From contig DGVW01000089.1 of assembly GCA_002396005.1 (NCBI GenBank), positions 1 through 13,875 on the forward strand: a DNA stretch of 13,875 nucleotides, written 5' to 3'. Shown piece after piece: positions 12,979-13,875 of this stretch. Within the stretch, counting starts at the first letter, position 1. Each line of letters starts with the position of its first letter. The DNA is from Oribacterium sp. UBA4274 (GTDB lineage: Bacteria > Bacillota > Clostridia > Lachnospirales > Lachnospiraceae). The notes under the pieces were generated by a model. It was not told where the DNA came from, ran no database searches, and saw nothing but the letters and a program-made list of their open reading frames with translations. A program made the translations under genes and the position numbers.

Positions 12979-13875
12979 TCACACAGCAAACTGATTCAGG
13001 CACTCTATGACATAACTCTGCTCTTCCTCTGTCATACCGTTATACATTGGCAAGCTCAGTACCTCGTCGGCTGCCTGCTCTGTAATCGGATAGTCTCCGC
13101 GTTTTTTTCCGAGATATCTATATGCATCACTCAGGTGTGGAGGTATAGGATAATGTATAAGCGTCCCTATGTCTCTCTCCTTCAGGAACTTCATAAGCTT
13201 TTCTCTATGGCCGGTCCTTATAACGTACTGATGCCAGCTTGAATCTGCCCCCGGACGCACCATAGGCTTCTCAATGAGTGCGTTGTCGAGTTCCGCATCA
13301 TACCTGGCTGCTATACGGCAGCGTTCTTCATTAAGCTCCCGGATATGCTTAAGCTTGACCCGGAGAAGCCCAGCCTGAAGCTCATCCAGTCGGCTGTTCG
13401 CCCCGACAACAACATTATGATAATGATAATCACTTCCGTAATTTCTGAAGATCCTTGCTTTTCTTGCAATCTCAGGATCATTCGTGGTTATGCAGCCGGC
13501 ATCTCCAAAAGCGCCGCAGCCCTTAGTCGGATAGAAGCTGAAGCATCCGATATCCCCTATGGAGCCGACTACCTTTCCGTCCCAATGATTACCATGACTC
13601 TGGGCGCAGTCCTCTACAACCTTGAGCTCATGTCTCCTTGCTATATCCATGATCTTTGTCATATCTGAAGCCTGTCCGAAGAGGTGTACTGCCAGTATAG
13701 CCTTTGTCCTGTCAGTTATTGCTTCCTCAATCCTATCCGCATCGATATTGTTGTACATGTCCGGCTCGACAAACACAGGACTCGCACCATTGATAGTTAT
13801 CCCCATGACACAGGCGATGTAGGCATTGGCACATACTATGACCTCGTCCCCCTCTCCTATGTCAAGAAGCCGGAA
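12979..13875 (-). CDS. DegT/DnrJ/EryC1/StrS sugar aminotransferase, partial
   Basis: The 298 C-terminal residues of a PLP-dependent aminotransferase; the frame stays open to the right edge, so the N-terminus (usually 70-80 more residues) is missing. Visible landmarks: GEGDEVIVCANAY near the edge, VVEDCAQSHGN, the PLP-lysine motif SFYPTKGCGAFGDAG, NSRLDELQAGLLRVKL, and the C-terminal LIHYPIPPHLSDAY. Enzymes of this family transaminate NDP-keto-sugars. Next to an FdtA/QdtA-type ketoisomerase, the likely reaction is 3-amination of dTDP-3-keto-6-deoxyhexose (FdtB/QdtB role). The GNAT start lies about 70 bp downstream with no terminator between. An internal ATG at 13806 should not be taken as the start, because conserved family sequence continues upstream of it. 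Confidence 0.9.
   Translation of the reverse strand, partial: FRLLDIGEGDEVIVCANAYIACVMGITINGASPVFVEPDMYNNIDADRIEEAITDRTKAILAVHLFGQASDMTKIMDIARRHELKVVEDCAQSHGNHWDGKVVGSIGDIGCFSFYPTKGCGAFGDAGCITTNDPEIARKARIFRNYGSDYHYHNVVVGANSRLDELQAGLLRVKLKHIRELNEERCRIAARYDAELDNALIEKPMVRPGADSSWHQYVIRTGHREKLMKFLKERDIGTLIHYPIPPHLSDAYRYLGKKRGDYPITEQAADEVLSLPMYNGMTEEEQSYVIECLNQFAV

Noticed and set aside
1..13875. CRISPR arrays, insertion sequences, prophage genes, tRNA or rRNA genes
   Set aside because: No regularly spaced repeats, transposase or integrase motifs, phage structural genes or tRNA cloverleaf with CCA/T-loop features were seen on either strand.

Overview
The window looks like chromosomal DNA of a low- to mid-GC Clostridia, most likely Lachnospiraceae (Butyrivibrio/Lachnospira/Roseburia relatives). 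This is inferred from an RpoB start typical of clostridia, a secreted protein with the WIDxxGDGxAxCYYFDxxGY cell-wall-binding repeat style common in that family, a DUF1934 protein, AT-rich intergenic regions and strong Shine-Dalgarno sites. No taxonomic marker was searched. Every convincing protein gene lies on the minus strand, so transcription runs from high to low coordinates.

Right part (13875 to 7607): one probable operon of seven genes, with its 5' end outside the window. A DegT/DnrJ/EryC1/StrS sugar aminotransferase (partial), a GNAT acetyltransferase and an FdtA/QdtA-type cupin ketoisomerase look like a pathway for an NDP-3-acetamido-3,6-dideoxyhexose (Fuc3NAc/Qui3NAc type). A YfhO-family GT-C membrane protein, a GtrB/DPM1-type GT2 and a GtrA-type membrane protein follow, the last three joined by 4-nt stop/start overlaps. 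Those three make a polyprenyl-phosphate-sugar system that should decorate an extracellular polymer.

Middle part (7400 to 5150): a secreted protein with an N-terminal cell-wall-binding repeat, a small membrane-anchored protein, yajC, and then a 196-bp inverted-repeat element of unknown nature (5308-5503) that can fold as a three-hairpin cloverleaf.

Left part (5150 to 1): a single-chain XRE-HTH plus HipA-like kinase protein, D-alanine--D-alanine ligase (ddl), a DUF1934 protein, an unknown single-pass membrane protein, and the first 47 codons of rpoB. Nearly every unit ends in a recognisable intrinsic terminator, so most are short transcription units. rpoB has its own good promoter and a ~210-nt leader and is not preceded by rplL here. 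Between rpoB and the next gene, a plus-strand promoter and plus-strand terminator bracket about 120 nt with no ORF, a candidate small RNA.

The best leads for something undescribed are the 5308-5503 structured element, the plus-strand sRNA candidate at 500-619, the amino-sugar plus GtrA/GtrB/YfhO cassette, and the HipB-HipA fusion. All calls come from reading the sequence; no database search was possible.
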